Shown piece after piece: positions 5,789 to 6,639 of a DNA stretch of 6,639 bases. The translations under genes and the position numbers were made by a program. Position 1 is the stretch's first letter. Each line of letters begins with the position of its first letter. The notes beneath the pieces are model-generated. The model searched no databases and was not told the DNA's origin. It saw nothing but the letters and a program-made list of their open reading frames with translations. Source of the stretch: Oscillibacter sp. (lineage in GTDB: Bacteria; Bacillota; Clostridia; Oscillospirales; Oscillospiraceae); contig DNFA01000091.1 of assembly GCA_003487665.1 (NCBI GenBank), positions 9,754 to 16,392 of the forward strand, in the 5' to 3' direction.

Positions 5789-6485
5789 AGACAAGGTCCT
5801 GATCGTGGAGGACGAGCAGTCCATCAGCAACTTTATTTCCATGATCCTCACCGCCAACGGCTTCGATACCATCATTGTCCGCAGCGGCGAGGAGGCTCTG
5901 ACCATGATCGCCTCCCACTGCCCCGATATGATCGTGCTGGATCTGGGGCTCCCCGACATGGACGGCATGGAGGTGCTCAAGTCCGTGCGCAAGTGGTCGA
6001 ACCTGCCGGTGGTGGTGGTGTCCGCCCGCAACCACGAGCACGACAAGGTGGAGGCGCTGGATTACGGCGCCGACGACTATCTGGTCAAGCCCTTCGGCAC
6101 CTCCGAGCTGCTGGCGCGCATCCGCACCGCCATCCGCCACACCCGCACCACCCTGTCCAACACCCAGATCGCCCAGTCCGGCAAGTTCGTCACCGGCGAC
6201 CTGACCATCGACTATGACAAGCACCAGGTGCTGATGAACGGTCAGAACGCCGGGCTGACCGTCAACGAGTACAAGATCGTGGCGCTGCTGGGCAAGTACG
6301 CCGGCAAGGTGCTGACGTATGACTTCATCATCCGCGAGCTGTGGGGTCCCAAGGCCAAGACCGACAACCAGATCCTCCGGGTGAACATGGCCAACATCCG
6401 CCGGAAGATCGAGCCGACCCCCGGCAACCCCCAGTACATCTTCACCGAGGTGGGCGTGGGCTACCGCATGCGGGAGGGCGACTGA
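5778..6485 (+). CDS. OmpR-family response regulator, KdpE-like
   Basis: This 235-residue DNA-binding regulator is the cognate partner of the kinase upstream. The receiver domain (about 5-120) has the acidic pair Glu11-Asp12, the phosphoacceptor Asp55 in VLDLGLPDMDG, Ser82 and Lys104 in KPF. The winged-helix domain (about 137-232) has GKVLT, ELWGP, LRVNMANIRRKIE and a GVGYRM ending, closest to KdpE among OmpR-type regulators I can recall. All phosphorylation residues are intact. The ATG lies 11 nt inside the kinase gene, with AGGAG 6 nt upstream, so translation is probably coupled. No kdpFABC or Trk/Ktr gene follows in the window, so its targets lie elsewhere, apart from the probable self-regulatory repeats at 4591-4641. 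Confidence 0.95.
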   Translation: MKIKDKVLIVEDEQSISNFISMILTANGFDTIIVRSGEEALTMIASHCPDMIVLDLGLPDMDGMEVLKSVRKWSNLPVVVVSARNHEHDKVEALDYGADDYLVKPFGTSELLARIRTAIRHTRTTLSNTQIAQSGKFVTGDLTIDYDKHQVLMNGQNAGLTVNEYKIVALLGKYAGKVLTYDFIIRELWGPKAKTDNQILRVNMANIRRKIEPTPGNPQYIFTEVGVGYRMREGD

Positions 6486-6509
6486 CGCCCGCGAGCCGAA
6501 ATAGCGCAG

Positions 6510-6541
6510 AAAAAAGCAAGGCAGCCGCTGGCTGCCTTGCT
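6510..6541 (-). terminator. Intrinsic terminator of a leftward gene beyond the right edge
   Basis: A perfect 12-bp stem (AGCAAGGCAGCC 6515-6526 with GGCTGCCTTGCT 6530-6541) is flanked on the left by an A run (6510-6515), which is a T tract on the minus strand. It therefore ends a leftward transcript entering from the right. It starts 30 nt after the regulator stop codon and may also act weakly for the two-component operon, although no T tract follows on the plus strand. Confidence 0.8.
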
Positions 6542-6558
6542 CAGTCTGTCAAAAAAGC

Positions 6559-6630
6559 CTGTCATTGTGAGCCAGTGCGCGCCGCGAAGCAAGTGCCCTT
6601 GGGGTACAGACTGGCGTGGCAATCCGTTTC
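6559..6630 (+). repeat. Short palindromic dispersed-type repeat, right copy
   Basis: It begins CCTGTCATTG and ends GGCAATCCGT. GCCAGT (6571-6576) pairs with ACTGGC (6610-6615), and outside these ATTG (6564-6567) pairs with CAAT (6620-6623). It matches the left copy (32-79, read on the minus strand) at both ends and in the stem, but carries about 25 extra bases in the centre, including GTGCCCTTGGGGTAC. The two copies are in opposite orientation. Confidence 0.7.
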
Positions 6631-6639
6631 CAAAACGCA

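Noticed and set aside
4625..6046. 473-codon minus-strand ORF opposite the kinase and regulator
   Set aside because: It is a shadow of two well-supported genes, with His/Gln/Asp-rich low-complexity composition and no recognisable domain.

Overview
The window looks like chromosomal DNA of a GC-rich, gut-type Firmicute, most likely an Oscillospiraceae-like Clostridium relative. This rests on strong AGGAGG-type ribosome sites, TTGNNN-N17-TATAAT promoters, a MurT/GatD-type pair, a compact KdpDE-type two-component system and copies of a short palindromic repeat at both ends. The genus is inference; no rRNA or marker gene is present.

Layout. Positions 1-150 hold one repeat copy (32-79) and a rightward intrinsic terminator (102-133) that serves a gene outside the window. 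Positions 151-4134 are a tight leftward operon: mnmG (tRNA wobble-uridine modification), then a MurT-like Mur ligase, then a GatD-like class I amidotransferase. The genes overlap by 8 and 4 nt, and one promoter (4167-4195) lies upstream. Positions 4147-4687 form a 540-bp divergent intergenic region. It contains a strong rightward promoter, a short transcript of about 160-280 nt with a possible 25-codon Trp-rich ORF and two terminators, then an array of 11-bp-phased TTAACG-type repeats beside a -10 box. Positions 4688-6485 encode a membrane histidine kinase and an OmpR/KdpE-type response regulator, overlapping by 11 nt. Positions 6486-6639 contain a leftward terminator serving a gene beyond the right edge, and a second repeat copy in the opposite orientation.

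The most unusual point is the MurT/GatD pair. The fold and subunit architecture are recognisable. However, against the Staphylococcus aureus sequences as I recall them, all three glutaminase triad residues appear replaced: GatD Cys and His become Gly89 and Ile186, and the MurT Asp becomes Asn366. The MurT RDQMDRFGE and NPAGMN motifs are rewritten too, while the P-loop and zinc ribbon are kept. This suggests a MurT/GatD-derived complex that no longer hydrolyses glutamine and may join something else to its acceptor.

The second point is the control region of the two-component system. Its phased repeats end 11 bp before the -10 box, as expected for activation by a PhoB/KdpE-type regulator, so autoregulation is likely. 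Just upstream is a separately promoted and terminated small transcript that I cannot assign to a known family.
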